From assembly GCF_963666545.1 (NCBI RefSeq), contig NZ_OY762899.1, positions 2,604,001 to 2,668,000 of the forward strand: 64,000 nucleotides of DNA, written 5' to 3'. The position numbers were made by a program, and so were the translations under genes. Shown here piece by piece: positions 27,507 through 37,788 of this stretch. This stretch comes from an uncultured Bacteroides sp. Lineage in GTDB: Bacteria; Bacteroidota; Bacteroidia; Bacteroidales; Bacteroidaceae. The notes under the pieces are model-generated. The model did not search any database and was not told where the DNA came from. It saw nothing but the letters and a program-made list of their open reading frames with translations. Each line of letters begins with the position of its first letter. The first letter of the stretch is position 1.

Positions 27507-27650
27507 TAAAACGGCTTCTTCTAGTAGTGTTTCATGCAAGAAGAAGCCGATATTCTGCTGATTATTCTATACAAATAGACTGAAGTGAGCTCATTCTTGT
27601 CAAGAGCAGATTTATGGTTTATTAATGCTATAGAGCGGTTGAGTTAACAA

Positions 27651-27820
27651 TAGGAGTGACTGACCATAACATTAGGAGAAAAATCGGTCCCATTAGGAGT
27701 TATTTCGATAACAAATAATGAAACGAGTGAAGAGAAACCGTCTTTTGAAGAAACACAACCGTGCGGTTGACCAAACACAACCGTCCTTTTAGGCAAACTA
27801 AACCGTTGTTTTGGTCGATT
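27651..27820. repeat. Degenerate repeat region with 21-22 bp period
   Basis: TAGGAG recurs at 27651, 27673 and 27694; AACCGT recurs at 27736, 27757, 27779 and 27801. Steps are 22, 21, 42, 21, 22 and 22 bp, so the two motif sets keep one phase. The unit at 27757 also forms the dyad CAACCG-TG-CGGTTG. The region lies between the hppA stop and its terminator and so is probably in the hppA 3' UTR. Confidence 0.75.
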
Positions 27821-27856
27821 TTCACTGCTTTTTGCTCCTAAATGTGGGATGCAGAC

Positions 27857-27896
27857 ACATAAAAAGGGAGAAGCGCTAACTTCTCCCTTTTTATGT
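27857..27896. terminator. Terminator hairpin upstream of rnhB
   Basis: A 17-bp perfect stem (27857-27873 with 27880-27896), loop CGCTAA, whose second arm includes five T on the plus strand. It ends transcription coming from hppA, about 350 bp after that gene. Confidence 0.8.
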
Positions 27897-28002
27897 GGTT
27901 TCTTTTGAATATACTTTATGATTATGAACACAAAGATAATACATTAACGAGTCAAAGTCAAGTGTTTTGGCTGATAAATAATGGACGAAAGAGAGAAAAA
28001 TG

Positions 28003-28010
28003 TATCTTTG
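28003..28010 (+). promoter_or_regulatory. Candidate -7 box of rnhB
   Basis: TATCTTTG fits TAnnTTTG exactly. It overlaps the first in-frame ATG (28000), which argues that translation starts at the next ATG, 28030. No TTTG lies 19-21 bp upstream. Confidence 0.4.
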
Positions 28011-28029
28011 CCATCAAAATACTCAAGGA

Positions 28030-28632
28030 ATGTTATTACCTTATTTAAACGAAGATTTAATAGAGGCCGGTTGCGATGAAGCCGGACGCGGATGCTTGGC
28101 AGGAGCAGTATATGCTGCTGCTGTTATTCTTCCGAAAGACTTTAAGAATGAATTGCTGAATGACTCTAAACAATTGACAGAGAAACGACGCTATGCCTTG
28201 CGCGAAGTGATAGAAAAGGAAGCGTTGGCATGGGCCGTCGGAATCGTTTCTCCATTGGAGATTGATAAGATTAATATTCTGAATGCTTCGTTCTTGGCTA
28301 TGCATCGGGCCTTAGATCAATTAACTCTTTCTCCGCAACATCTGTTGATAGACGGGAATCGCTTCAAGAGTTATAAAACCATTCCTCATACCACCGTAGT
28401 GAAGGGAGACGGCAAATATCTCTCGATAGCTGCCGCTTCTGTGCTTGCAAAGACTTATAGAGACGACTACATGAATAGCCTGCACAAAGAATTCCCTTAC
28501 TATGATTGGGATCACAATAAGGGATATCCTACAAAGAAGCATCGTAATGCGATATCATTGCATGGTCATTCGCCTTATCATAGGCTCACTTTTAACTTGC
28601 TGGGCGATAGCCAGCTTCAATTGTCTTTCTGA
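28030..28632 (+). CDS. rnhB: Ribonuclease HII
   Basis: A 200-residue RNase HII, which removes RNA from RNA-DNA hybrids and single ribonucleotides from DNA. Conserved acidic residues are visible in [14 protein letters not shown] and later in LIDGNRF, with SVLAKTYRD in the C-terminal half. The frame is open from an ATG at 28000, but [10 protein letters not shown] at 28030 fits the family start and a promoter -7 box overlaps the earlier codon. It converges on corA with only 13 bp between stops and no clear hairpin there. Confidence 0.93.
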   Translation: MLLPYLNEDLIEAGCDEAGRGCLAGAVYAAAVILPKDFKNELLNDSKQLTEKRRYALREVIEKEALAWAVGIVSPLEIDKINILNASFLAMHRALDQLTLSPQHLLIDGNRFKSYKTIPHTTVVKGDGKYLSIAAASVLAKTYRDDYMNSLHKEFPYYDWDHNKGYPTKKHRNAISLHGHSPYHRLTFNLLGDSQLQLSF

Positions 28633-28645
28633 GTAACGCTTCTTC

Positions 28646-29572
28646 TTAAAACCATTTAATCTTTCGGAAGATCACAAATGCCATAGCCGATACAGAGACA
28701 GAGAAAACAACAATGAAAGCGAAAGCATGTGGCACCTGATCGACATGAACGTCTACATTCATCCCATAAAAGCTTGCGATAAGAGTAGGTACCATTAATA
28801 TAATAGAAATACTCGTCATTCGTTTCATGATTGTGTTCACGTTGTTCGAAATGATAGAAGCAAAGGCATCCATTGTTCCGGTAAGGATGTCGCTGTATAT
28901 GTTCACCGTGTTATATGCTTGTCTAAGTTCGGTGATTACGTCTTCCAATAGCTCTTCATCCAAGTATTCCGGCTGCTGAAAGATACTTTTTAGTCTTCCA
29001 ATCATAACTTCGTTGCCACGGATGGAGGTGTTGAAGTAAACCAATGTCTTTTGCAGCTTCATGAGTTGCAGTAGATCTTCATTACGAATGCTACGTTCCA
29101 ACGCTTTTTCAGCGGCGGTTACGTCATTGTTTATTTGTTTCAGATACTTCAGGAACCATACGGCTGAGGAGTAGATGAGGCGCAGAATCAAATCAAGCTT
29201 GTTATTCACCTTAAGTCCTTTTCGGCGGGTGTAGTTGATGAAGTCGGGCATTATCTCGGTGCGGTGATAGCAGACAGAGATAATTATCTCGTTATTCGTG
29301 ATAATCCCTATAGGTACAGTGGTGAAGGGCGTACCATTCTGTGAACTTTGCATAGGTATGCGTAGGATGGTGAGCAACCAGTTATCCTCTGTCTCCGTAC
29401 GTGGACGCTCGTCTACGTCGGCAATATCGTTCAAGAAAGATTCAGGAACTTCCAGATCTTGGGTGAGGAATCTTAAATCATCGGCATCCGGACATTCTAC
29501 GTTTATCCAGCAATTTGGTTGCCATTGCGGCTTTTCCACAAAGCCGGCTTCACAATAAAGATAAGTTCTCAT
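28646..29572 (-). CDS. corA: CorA-family divalent metal transporter
   Basis: A 308-residue CorA-like channel: a long soluble N-terminal alpha/beta domain with stalk helix, then two C-terminal membrane helices. The signature GMN follows the first helix (IASFYGMNVDV), and the second helix ends FVIFRKIKWF with positive charges. These proteins form pentamers moving Mg2+ (also Co2+ or Ni2+). A 263-bp divergent region separates it from gpmI. Confidence 0.92.
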   Translation of the reverse strand: MRTYLYCEAGFVEKPQWQPNCWINVECPDADDLRFLTQDLEVPESFLNDIADVDERPRTETEDNWLLTILRIPMQSSQNGTPFTTVPIGIITNNEIIISVCYHRTEIMPDFINYTRRKGLKVNNKLDLILRLIYSSAVWFLKYLKQINNDVTAAEKALERSIRNEDLLQLMKLQKTLVYFNTSIRGNEVMIGRLKSIFQQPEYLDEELLEDVITELRQAYNTVNIYSDILTGTMDAFASIISNNVNTIMKRMTSISIILMVPTLIASFYGMNVDVHVDQVPHAFAFIVVFSVSVSAMAFVIFRKIKWF

Positions 29573-29706
29573 TATTGTCTCCTTTCGTTAGTTATCCGAG
29601 CAGAGACATTGAGATAGAATGACTCTGTTCGTTTTAGTTAATACTCTTACTGTACGGTCGCGGGTTTGAATCGTCCATGTTTCTATTATTGTTTTTTTTA
29701 GTGTCG

Positions 29707-29714
29707 CAAAAGTA
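29707..29714 (-). promoter_or_regulatory. Candidate -7 box of corA
   Basis: On the minus strand this reads TACTTTTG, matching TAnnTTTG. It would give a leader of about 125 bases before the corA start. No -33 TTTG is seen at the expected distance. Confidence 0.35.
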
Positions 29715-29755
29715 GATAAATCATTTGAAATGCAGCGCATTAACAGCCTTTTTTA

Positions 29756-29763
29756 TAACTTTG
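29756..29763 (+). promoter_or_regulatory. Candidate -7 box of gpmI
   Basis: TAACTTTG matches TAnnTTTG and lies 73 bases before the gpmI start codon. The upstream TTTG at 29724 is 28 bp away, too far to be a standard -33 box. Confidence 0.4.
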
Positions 29764-29835
29764 CGGACGAAAAAAGTGAGTTGCGTTTGCTTAAAATGCA
29801 TTTGTTAAGGAAGATATTTAAAAATTAATATAATT

Positions 29836-31350
29836 ATGACTAAAAAAGCCCTTTTAATGATTCTTGATGGCTGGGGAATCGGTAGTCACGGAAAAGCTGA
29901 CGTAATCTTTAATACTCCCACTCCTTATTGGGATTATCTGGTAAAAACATATCCGAACTCTCAACTACAGGCAAGTGGTGAGAATGTTGGTTTGCCCGAC
30001 GGACAAATGGGAAATTCAGAAGTTGGTCACCTCAATATTGGTGCCGGACGCGTAGTTTATCAGGATTTGGTGAAAATCAATCTGGCCTGCCGTGAAAATA
30101 CCATTATGCAGAATCCTGAGGTGGTTTCAGCTTTCTCTTATGCGAAAAACAACGGAAAGAGCATTCACTTTATGGGCTTGACTTCGGATGGTGGCGTGCA
30201 CAGCTCACTCGATCACCTGTATAAACTTTGTGATATTTCTAAAGAGTACGGCGTTGAAAACACTTTCATTCACTGCTTTATGGATGGTCGTGATACTGAC
30301 CCGAAGAGCGGGAAAGGTTTCATCGAACAACTTGAAGCGCATTGCCAGACTTCTGCCGGGAAAATAGCCTCCATCATTGGTCGCTATTATGCAATGGATC
30401 GCGACAAGCGTTGGGAACGTGTGAAGGAGGCTTATGATTTGTTGGTAAACGGAGCAGGTAAGAAAGCTGATAACATGGTTCAGGCAATGCAGGAATCTTA
30501 TGATGCAGGTGTGACAGACGAGTTCATTAAACCAATTGTAAATGCAGGAGTTGACGGAACGATCAAAGAGGGTGATGTGGTTATCTTCTTTAACTACCGT
30601 AATGACCGTGCCAAGGAACTTACCGCTGTGCTTACTCAGCAAGATATGCCTGAAGTCGGAATGAAAACGGTTCCCGGTTTGCAATACTATTGCATGACTC
30701 CATACGATTCTTCATTCAAAGGTGTACACATCTTGTTTGACAAAGATAATGTGGAAAATACGTTGGGCGAGTATTTGGCTAAGGAAAAGAAGTCTCAGTT
30801 GCACATTGCCGAAACAGAGAAATATGCTCACGTTACTTTCTTCTTTAATGGTGGCCGCGAAACTCCTTATGAAGGTGAAGACCGTATCTTGGTTGCTTCT
30901 CCCAAGGTGGCGACTTATGATTTGAAGCCTGAAATGAGTGCTTACGAAGTAAAGGATAAGTTGGTCGCTGCAATCAATGAAAACAAATATGACTTTATCG
31001 TAGTAAACTATGCGAATGGCGACATGGTAGGGCATACTGGTATCTACGAAGCCATAGAGAAGGCCGTTGCAGCTGTCGATAATTGCGTAAAAGAAACGAT
31101 TGAAGCTGCAAAAGTTCAAGGTTATGAAGCAATTATCATTGCCGATCATGGTAATGCTGACAATGCGGTAAATGAAGATGGGTCTCCTAATACGGCTCAC
31201 TCGCTGAATCCTGTTCCTTGCATTTATGTAACGGAAAACAAAAACGCAGAGGTTGGTAATGGTCGTTTAGCGGATGTGGCTCCTACAATCTTGAAGATCA
31301 TGGGTCTTGAAGCTCCGAAAGAGATGACCGGCAAAATCTTGATTAAATAA
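29836..31350 (+). CDS. gpmI: 2,3-bisphosphoglycerate-independent phosphoglycerate mutase
   Basis: A 504-residue alkaline-phosphatase-superfamily enzyme converting 3-phosphoglycerate to 2-phosphoglycerate in glycolysis. Visible motifs: MILDGWGIG near the start with the first metal Asp, the catalytic serine in [14 protein letters not shown], the substrate-binding [11 protein letters not shown], and the C-terminal metal motif [11 protein letters not shown]. Length is normal for GpmI. It is monocistronic: divergent from corA and followed by a terminator. Confidence 0.96.
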   Translation: MTKKALLMILDGWGIGSHGKADVIFNTPTPYWDYLVKTYPNSQLQASGENVGLPDGQMGNSEVGHLNIGAGRVVYQDLVKINLACRENTIMQNPEVVSAFSYAKNNGKSIHFMGLTSDGGVHSSLDHLYKLCDISKEYGVENTFIHCFMDGRDTDPKSGKGFIEQLEAHCQTSAGKIASIIGRYYAMDRDKRWERVKEAYDLLVNGAGKKADNMVQAMQESYDAGVTDEFIKPIVNAGVDGTIKEGDVVIFFNYRNDRAKELTAVLTQQDMPEVGMKTVPGLQYYCMTPYDSSFKGVHILFDKDNVENTLGEYLAKEKKSQLHIAETEKYAHVTFFFNGGRETPYEGEDRILVASPKVATYDLKPEMSAYEVKDKLVAAINENKYDFIVVNYANGDMVGHTGIYEAIEKAVAAVDNCVKETIEAAKVQGYEAIIIADHGNADNAVNEDGSPNTAHSLNPVPCIYVTENKNAEVGNGRLADVAPTILKIMGLEAPKEMTGKILIK

Positions 31351-31444
31351 AGAAACCCTCTGAGGTAGATTGTTTATATTCGGGATAGAAATTGAATGAG
31401 TATCTAAGAGAGGGATATTCCGCTCTTGATTATAATATGAAACA

Positions 31445-31479
31445 AAGGCGGAAGACGACAAGAGTCTTCCGCCTTTTTA
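31445..31479 (+). terminator. gpmI terminator
   Basis: A 13-bp perfect G/C-rich stem (about 31445-31457 with 31465-31477, loop of 7) ending in a run of five T on the plus strand, about 95 bp after the gpmI stop and just ahead of the DUF3109 gene. Confidence 0.85.
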
Positions 31480-31491
31480 CCCTAAAGAAAT

Positions 31492-32073
31492 ATGATTCAG
31501 ATAGATAATGTTGTTGTAACACTTGATGTTCTTCGTGAAAAATTTCTTTGTAACCTTGATGTCTGTAAAGGTGAATGTTGTGTAGAAGGCGATGCCGGGG
31601 CTCCACTCGAAAAGGAGGAGGTTGCAGAGTTGGAAAAAGTACTCCCCATTATTTGGGATGATCTCTCACCTGAAGCGCGCGTAGTGATTAATAAGCAAGG
31701 AGTGTGTTACAAGGATGAGGATGGTGATTTAGTTACTTCTATAGTGAATGGGAAAGATTGTGTATTTACCTGCTATGATGAAAAAGGTTGTTGCTATTGC
31801 TCCATTGAAAAAGCCTATCGTGCCGGTAAAGTGGATTTCTACAAACCGATCTCTTGCCATCTTTATCCTATTCGTGTCGGTAATTATGGCTCTTTAAAGG
31901 CTGTGAATTATCATCGCTGGAGTGTCTGCAAGGCTGCTGTTCTTTTGGGAGAGAAAGAGAATGTCCCCATTTATAAATTCTTGAAGGAACCTCTTGTTCG
32001 TAAATTTGGAGAGGCGTGGTATAAAGAATTGGACATTGCAGCAGAAGAGTTGAAAAAGGGTAATGTGATATAA
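31492..32073 (+). CDS. DUF3109 cysteine-rich protein
   Basis: A 193-residue protein of the DUF3109 family (related to YkgJ-type Zn/Fe-S-cluster proteins). It has many conserved cysteines: CNLDVCKGECC near residue 20, then DCVFTCYDEKGCCYC near 85-100, and ISCHLYP near 120. This pattern suggests metal or Fe-S binding, but the function is unknown. It starts a few bases after the gpmI terminator, so a separate promoter or read-through is needed; I see no clear -7 box in the short gap. Confidence 0.82.
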   Translation: MIQIDNVVVTLDVLREKFLCNLDVCKGECCVEGDAGAPLEKEEVAELEKVLPIIWDDLSPEARVVINKQGVCYKDEDGDLVTSIVNGKDCVFTCYDEKGCCYCSIEKAYRAGKVDFYKPISCHLYPIRVGNYGSLKAVNYHRWSVCKAAVLLGEKENVPIYKFLKEPLVRKFGEAWYKELDIAAEELKKGNVI

Positions 32074-32221
32074 CATGCTAAAATGACAGTTCTCTGGTTT
32101 TCATTTCTTTACGTTGTTGCAGGATGTGTCGTGGAGACAAGTAAGGGTATTTCTGTTATTAACAAAAAAGTTTCTTGGCTCTCTTGTTGAATATGATGTA
32201 TAAAAGAAGAGGCCACCTATA

Positions 32222-32278
32222 TTATAAAAGAATCGCCGGTAGAAAGGATTTCCCTTTCTGCCGGCGATTCTTTTATAA
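32222..32278. terminator. Long bidirectional terminator
   Basis: A 26-bp stem with one G-T wobble (about 32222-32247 with 32253-32278) and a five-base loop. The stem ends are AAAA/TTTT on both strands. It lies between the convergent DUF3109 and gyrB genes. Confidence 0.85.
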
Positions 32279-32292
32279 GTTGTGCTTATGCG

Positions 32293-34409
<2,117 letters not shown>

Positions 34410-34443
34410 AATGGATATAATTGGTTGTTAAGAAGTATACTAC

Positions 34444-34698
34444 TTAAGCTAACTTGTTGATGTAGATAGCCAGTCTAGACTTCAGATTGTTGGCTTTATT
34501 CTTGTGAATGATATTCACTTTAGCCAACTTATCTATTGTCTTAGTAACACTAGGATACATTGCAACTGCCTCTGCTTTGTCAGTAGTCGAACGAAGCTTT
34601 CTAACAGCGTTTCTCATGGTTTTACCATAATATCTGTTATGAATTCTTCTTTTTTCTTCTTGTCTGATTCTCTTGATTGATGATTTATGATTTGCCAT
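34444..34698 (-). CDS. rpsT: 30S ribosomal protein S20
   Basis: An 84-residue, very basic, helical protein beginning [18 protein letters not shown] and containing [13 protein letters not shown], the expected S20 pattern. It binds 16S rRNA early in assembly of the small subunit. The gene lies 44 bp downstream of tRNA-Glu on the same strand with a shared upstream promoter and its own terminator, so the two are probably one transcript. Confidence 0.96.
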   Translation of the reverse strand: MANHKSSIKRIRQEEKRRIHNRYYGKTMRNAVRKLRSTTDKAEAVAMYPSVTKTIDKLAKVNIIHKNKANNLKSRLAIYINKLA

Positions 34699-34742
34699 CT
34701 CGACTAATCTTTTTTAAATTCGTTTATTATCTTAATATTTTG

Positions 34743-34814
34743 TAGCCCATAGGGGAGTCGAACCCCTCTTTCAAGAATGAAAATCTTACGTCCTAACCGA
34801 TAGACGAATGGGCC
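34743..34814 (-). tRNA. tRNA-Glu (anticodon TTC)
   Basis: The 72-base minus-strand sequence folds as a tRNA: acceptor GGCCCAT with ATGGGCT (G-U at the end), D arm with GGTTAGGAC, anticodon stem TAAGA/TCTTG around loop TTTTCAT giving anticodon TTC, and T arm GAGGG-GTTCGAC-TCCCCT region. The terminal CCA is not fully encoded (discriminator A followed by CA). Confidence 0.95.
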
Positions 34815-34867
34815 ATCATGTAAAGCATTTCTGCTTTTGCAACTAAGGTTGTTCCCGATTGCGGATG

Positions 34868-34898
34868 CAAATGTAGAGACTATTTTTGAATTAGCAAA
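34868..34898 (-). promoter_or_regulatory. Promoter for tRNA-Glu and rpsT
   Basis: On the minus strand TTTG (34898-34895), a 19-bp spacer and TACATTTG (34875-34868): an exact Bacteroides-type promoter. The -7 box is about 54 bases ahead of the tRNA 5' end. Confidence 0.7.
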
Positions 34899-35033
34899 AT
34901 GTTTAGGAATGAAAATTTCCAAATATCATTCTATATAACTCTATTTATTATTGTTGTTTATTGATTATCAGGTATTTACGATTTTATATTTTTTCTGCTT
35001 ATTTGCGTATATTTTTTTGTTATAAGACTTGAG

Positions 35034-35064
35034 TTGCTGCTTTGCCCCTTTTTTTGTAGCTTTG
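35034..35064 (+). promoter_or_regulatory. Promoter for recO
   Basis: TTG (35034-35036), a 20-bp spacer and TAGCTTTG (35057-35064), matching TAnnTTTG. It lies 36 bases before the recO start codon. Confidence 0.55.
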
Positions 35065-35099
35065 TTTTCAAATAAGGGATTACTTTTAAACGGAAAAAG

Positions 35100-35828
35100 A
35101 TGTTGCAGAAAACGATTGGGATTGTTCTTCACGTTTTGAAATACAGTGATACATCCAATATAATTGAGATGTATACTGAGCAATTGGGCCGATGCTCGTA
35201 TATCATTTCAGTTTCTCGTGCAAAGAATTCGAATGTGAGAGCCGTCTTGTTTCAACCTTTGTCCATCATTGAGTTTGAAGCGGATTATCGTCCTACTGTT
35301 AATCTACATCGTATTAAAGAAGCTAAAATTTATTTCCCTTTTACTTCAATACCTTACGATCCTTACAAATCGGCTATCGCTCTTTTCCTGGCTGAATTTC
35401 TTTATAGAGCTGTCAGAGAGGAGGTCGAAAATCAGCCTTTGTTTGCTTATTTGCGCCACTCTATTGCTTGGCTTGATGAACAACAAGGGGGATATGCTAA
35501 TTTTCATTTAGTATTTTTGATGCGTCTTTCTCGTTTTTTAGGATTATATCCGAATTTAGAGGGCTATCAAAAGGGTGATTACTTTGACTTGCAGAATGCT
35601 TGTTTTGTACCAATGCGTCCGCAACAGCACTCTTTTTTTATCGAACCGCCTGACTCTAGTCGGCTGATGCAGTTAATGCGTATGAACTATGAAACCATGC
35701 ATCTTTTTGGCATGAATAGAGCTGATCGGGCCCGCTGCCTTGCTATAATTAATGAATATTACAGACTTCACTTACCGGATTTCCCGGTACTTAACTCCTT
35801 GGCGGTGCTGCAAGATTTGTTTGATTAA
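35100..35828 (+). CDS. recO: DNA repair protein RecO
   Basis: A 242-residue RecO: N-terminal OB-fold ([27 protein letters not shown]) and a helical C-terminal half. RecO anneals strands and helps load RecA on SSB-coated gaps with RecR. Length is normal for Bacteroidota. The gene is monocistronic, divergent from the tRNA-Glu/rpsT unit, and converges on the yqeY end of the division cluster across a hairpin terminator. Confidence 0.9.
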   Translation: MLQKTIGIVLHVLKYSDTSNIIEMYTEQLGRCSYIISVSRAKNSNVRAVLFQPLSIIEFEADYRPTVNLHRIKEAKIYFPFTSIPYDPYKSAIALFLAEFLYRAVREEVENQPLFAYLRHSIAWLDEQQGGYANFHLVFLMRLSRFLGLYPNLEGYQKGDYFDLQNACFVPMRPQQHSFFIEPPDSSRLMQLMRMNYETMHLFGMNRADRARCLAIINEYYRLHLPDFPVLNSLAVLQDLFD

Positions 35829-35891
35829 AGCTTCCTTATGCTGATTTTACTCTCAATATGTAAAATAGTTCTGGGCGTGCCTTAAAAACAA

Positions 35892-35929
35892 AAGTCACGC
35901 ACCATGTTACAATACATGATGCGTGACTT
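35892..35929. terminator. Bidirectional terminator, recO / yqeY
   Basis: A 10-bp outer stem (35892-35901 with 35920-35929) plus inner CATGT/ACATG pairing. On the minus strand it runs into TTTGTTTTT, so it is a good terminator for the division cluster; it also follows recO. Confidence 0.75.
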
Positions 35930-35978
35930 ACGCTATTTCTTCTTGCAAAAGTTTTATATGCAGGTAAAAGGGCTGAAA

Positions 35979-36428
35979 TTATCCGAGTAATTCTTTCACT
36001 TTTGCTGAGATTGCACGTCCTTCGGCTAGTCCAGCTAGCTTTTTCGAGGCAATTCCCATTACTTTACCCATGTCTTTGGCATCTTTGGCACCCGTTTCAG
36101 CAATAATCTCTTTCAGGGCTGCTTCCAGCTCTTCAGCGTTTAGCTGTTTAGGCAGATAGGTCTCAATGATTCTTACCTGGGCAAGTTCTGCATCAGCTAA
36201 GTCTTGACGGTTCTGCTGATTATATATTTCCGCTGAATCTTTACCTTGTTTTACCAGTTTCTGCATGATTTTTAATGCATCAGCATCCGTAAGGGAGTCA
36301 TTTGCACCAGGAGCTGTTTTTGCTTCAATAAAAAACTTCTTTATATTTCTCAATGTTTCAAGAGCCACTTTATCTTTCGCCCTCATTGCGATTTTAATGT
36401 CTTCGCTGACTTTCTCAAATAAATCCAT
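35979..36428 (-). CDS. GatB/YqeY domain protein
   Basis: A 149-residue YqeY-family protein, the size of the stand-alone family, with KVALETLRNIKKFFIEA at the start and the C-terminal KDMGKVMGIASKKLAGLAEGRAISAKVKELL characteristic of the GatB tail domain. That domain binds tRNA in GatB, but the role of the free protein is not settled. It follows ftsZ by 29 bp and ends the division cluster. Confidence 0.9.
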   Translation of the reverse strand: MDLFEKVSEDIKIAMRAKDKVALETLRNIKKFFIEAKTAPGANDSLTDADALKIMQKLVKQGKDSAEIYNQQNRQDLADAELAQVRIIETYLPKQLNAEELEAALKEIIAETGAKDAKDMGKVMGIASKKLAGLAEGRAISAKVKELLG

Positions 36429-36457
36429 GATTATGAAGAGTTATAACTTATGAATAA

Positions 36458-37768
36458 TTAAAATGTAATGACTCCGCTGTTGTCTATTGCTTCTTCAGTA
36501 GCTTTTTCTTCCTCTACAGTAGCCTTGGCCTTAATCTGGTTCAAGGTTGTTTTATCCCGAAGATATGCAGGCGAGTTTTCTACAATAGAAACAATGTCAT
36601 CATTGTCAAGATCCTCGGGAGAAAAGAGATAGATGTGGCGGCGTTTATGGATGTTCTTGCTACCAATGCTGTTAGCGCTCTCTCCATATGCTTTGCGAAT
36701 ACGTTCTTTGTTTTTCTCTTTTTCTTCTTCGAGTTGTAATTGACGTTCTTCTTCTTCTTGACTGCGTCTTTCCAGCACGCTGTCCATGCCTGGAACGTCT
36801 TCTACACCAAATCCGGTAGCTAATACGGTGATTTTCACTTTTTTATCAAGCGCATTGTCCATTGCAACACCCCAGATCACCTCTACTCCTTCGCTGAACT
36901 TGCTCATGAACTCATGAATTTCATTCATTTCCTCCATCATTAGTTCCGAATTCCCACAGAAGGAGACATTGAGCATTACTTTTTTAGCATTAAAGATATC
37001 ATTGTTGTTTAGTAAAGGAGAGTGTAGGGCATCATCTATCGCTTTCGTTACTCTGCTGTCGCCCTCACCAAAACCTGTACTCATGATGGCTACCCCGCCA
37101 TCTTTGAGGATGGTTTTCACATCGGCAAAGTCGAGGTTAACGGTACCGCGCATTGTGATGATTTCGGCAATACTTTTGGCGGCAATAGAAAGTGTGTCGT
37201 CGGCCTTTCCAAATGCATTCATGAAAGTTAGGTCGGAGTATATTTCTCGTAAGCGTTCATTGTTGATTACCAGAAGTGCATCAACATGCTGTGCAATTCG
37301 TTCCACACCATCCAGCGCTTGAATAATTTTCTTTTCACCTTCGAAGATGAATGGTATAGTAACAATCCCAACGGTGAGGATGTCCATTTCTTTGGCTATA
37401 CGTGCTATTACGGGTGCGGCCCCTGTTCCGGTTCCACCGCCCATTCCTGCAGTGATGAATACCATTTTAGTACCATCGTTGAGCAGAGCTTCAATATCTT
37501 CAATGCTCTCTTCGGCTGCATCCCGGGCACGGTCAGGACGATTACCCGCTCCCAATCCTTGGGTTATCGAACGGCCTAACTGTAGTTTTACCGGCACCTC
37601 TGATTCGGCCAGAGCTTGGTTATCAGTGTTGCATAGTACGAATGTTACGTCATGTATGCCTTCTTTGTACATGTGGTTAACAGCATTGCCGCCACCGCCA
37701 CCAACACCTATTACCTTAATAATTTTGGGTGAATCGGTTGGAAAATCGAATTGTACTATCTCGTCCAT
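36458..37768 (-). CDS. ftsZ: Cell division protein FtsZ
   Basis: A 436-residue tubulin homologue that forms the division ring. The GTP-binding tubulin signature GGGTGTGAAP lies at residues 110-119, preceded by the GVGGGGGNAVNHM loop, and the T7 region follows around the centre. After the core (to about 335) comes a charged linker (RRSQEEEERQLQLEEEKEKNK) and a C-terminal tail. It follows ftsA by 20 bp in the usual ftsQ-ftsA-ftsZ order. Confidence 0.97.
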   Translation of the reverse strand: MDEIVQFDFPTDSPKIIKVIGVGGGGGNAVNHMYKEGIHDVTFVLCNTDNQALAESEVPVKLQLGRSITQGLGAGNRPDRARDAAEESIEDIEALLNDGTKMVFITAGMGGGTGTGAAPVIARIAKEMDILTVGIVTIPFIFEGEKKIIQALDGVERIAQHVDALLVINNERLREIYSDLTFMNAFGKADDTLSIAAKSIAEIITMRGTVNLDFADVKTILKDGGVAIMSTGFGEGDSRVTKAIDDALHSPLLNNNDIFNAKKVMLNVSFCGNSELMMEEMNEIHEFMSKFSEGVEVIWGVAMDNALDKKVKITVLATGFGVEDVPGMDSVLERRSQEEEERQLQLEEEKEKNKERIRKAYGESANSIGSKNIHKRRHIYLFSPEDLDNDDIVSIVENSPAYLRDKTTLNQIKAKATVEEEKATEEAIDNSGVITF

Positions 37769-37788
37769 ATCTTACTAACAATTACAAA

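Larger units (their letters stand above)
27507..28029. other. Long intergenic region after hppA
   Basis: No convincing gene. About 145 bp after the hppA stop a repeat rhythm begins (27651-27820), then a terminator hairpin (27857-27896), then the rnhB promoter region. A 95-codon minus-strand frame crosses both the repeats and the hairpin and is not credible. Confidence 0.7.

Noticed and set aside
27644-27931. 95-codon minus-strand ORF after hppA
   Set aside because: It crosses the 21-22 bp repeat region and both arms of a terminator hairpin, has no recognisable domain or start signal, and is most simply an accident of non-coding sequence.
28000-28029. Upstream ATG of rnhB
   Set aside because: Overlaps an exact TAnnTTTG box; the next ATG gives the usual RNase HII N terminus.
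29651-29680. tRNA-like fragment (GGTCGCGGGTTTGAATC) in the corA leader
   Set aside because: Resembles a T arm, but the stem does not pair after the loop and no acceptor, D arm or anticodon stem can be built around it.
34704-34922. 72-codon minus-strand ORF over the tRNA
   Set aside because: It reads straight through tRNA-Glu and its promoter.
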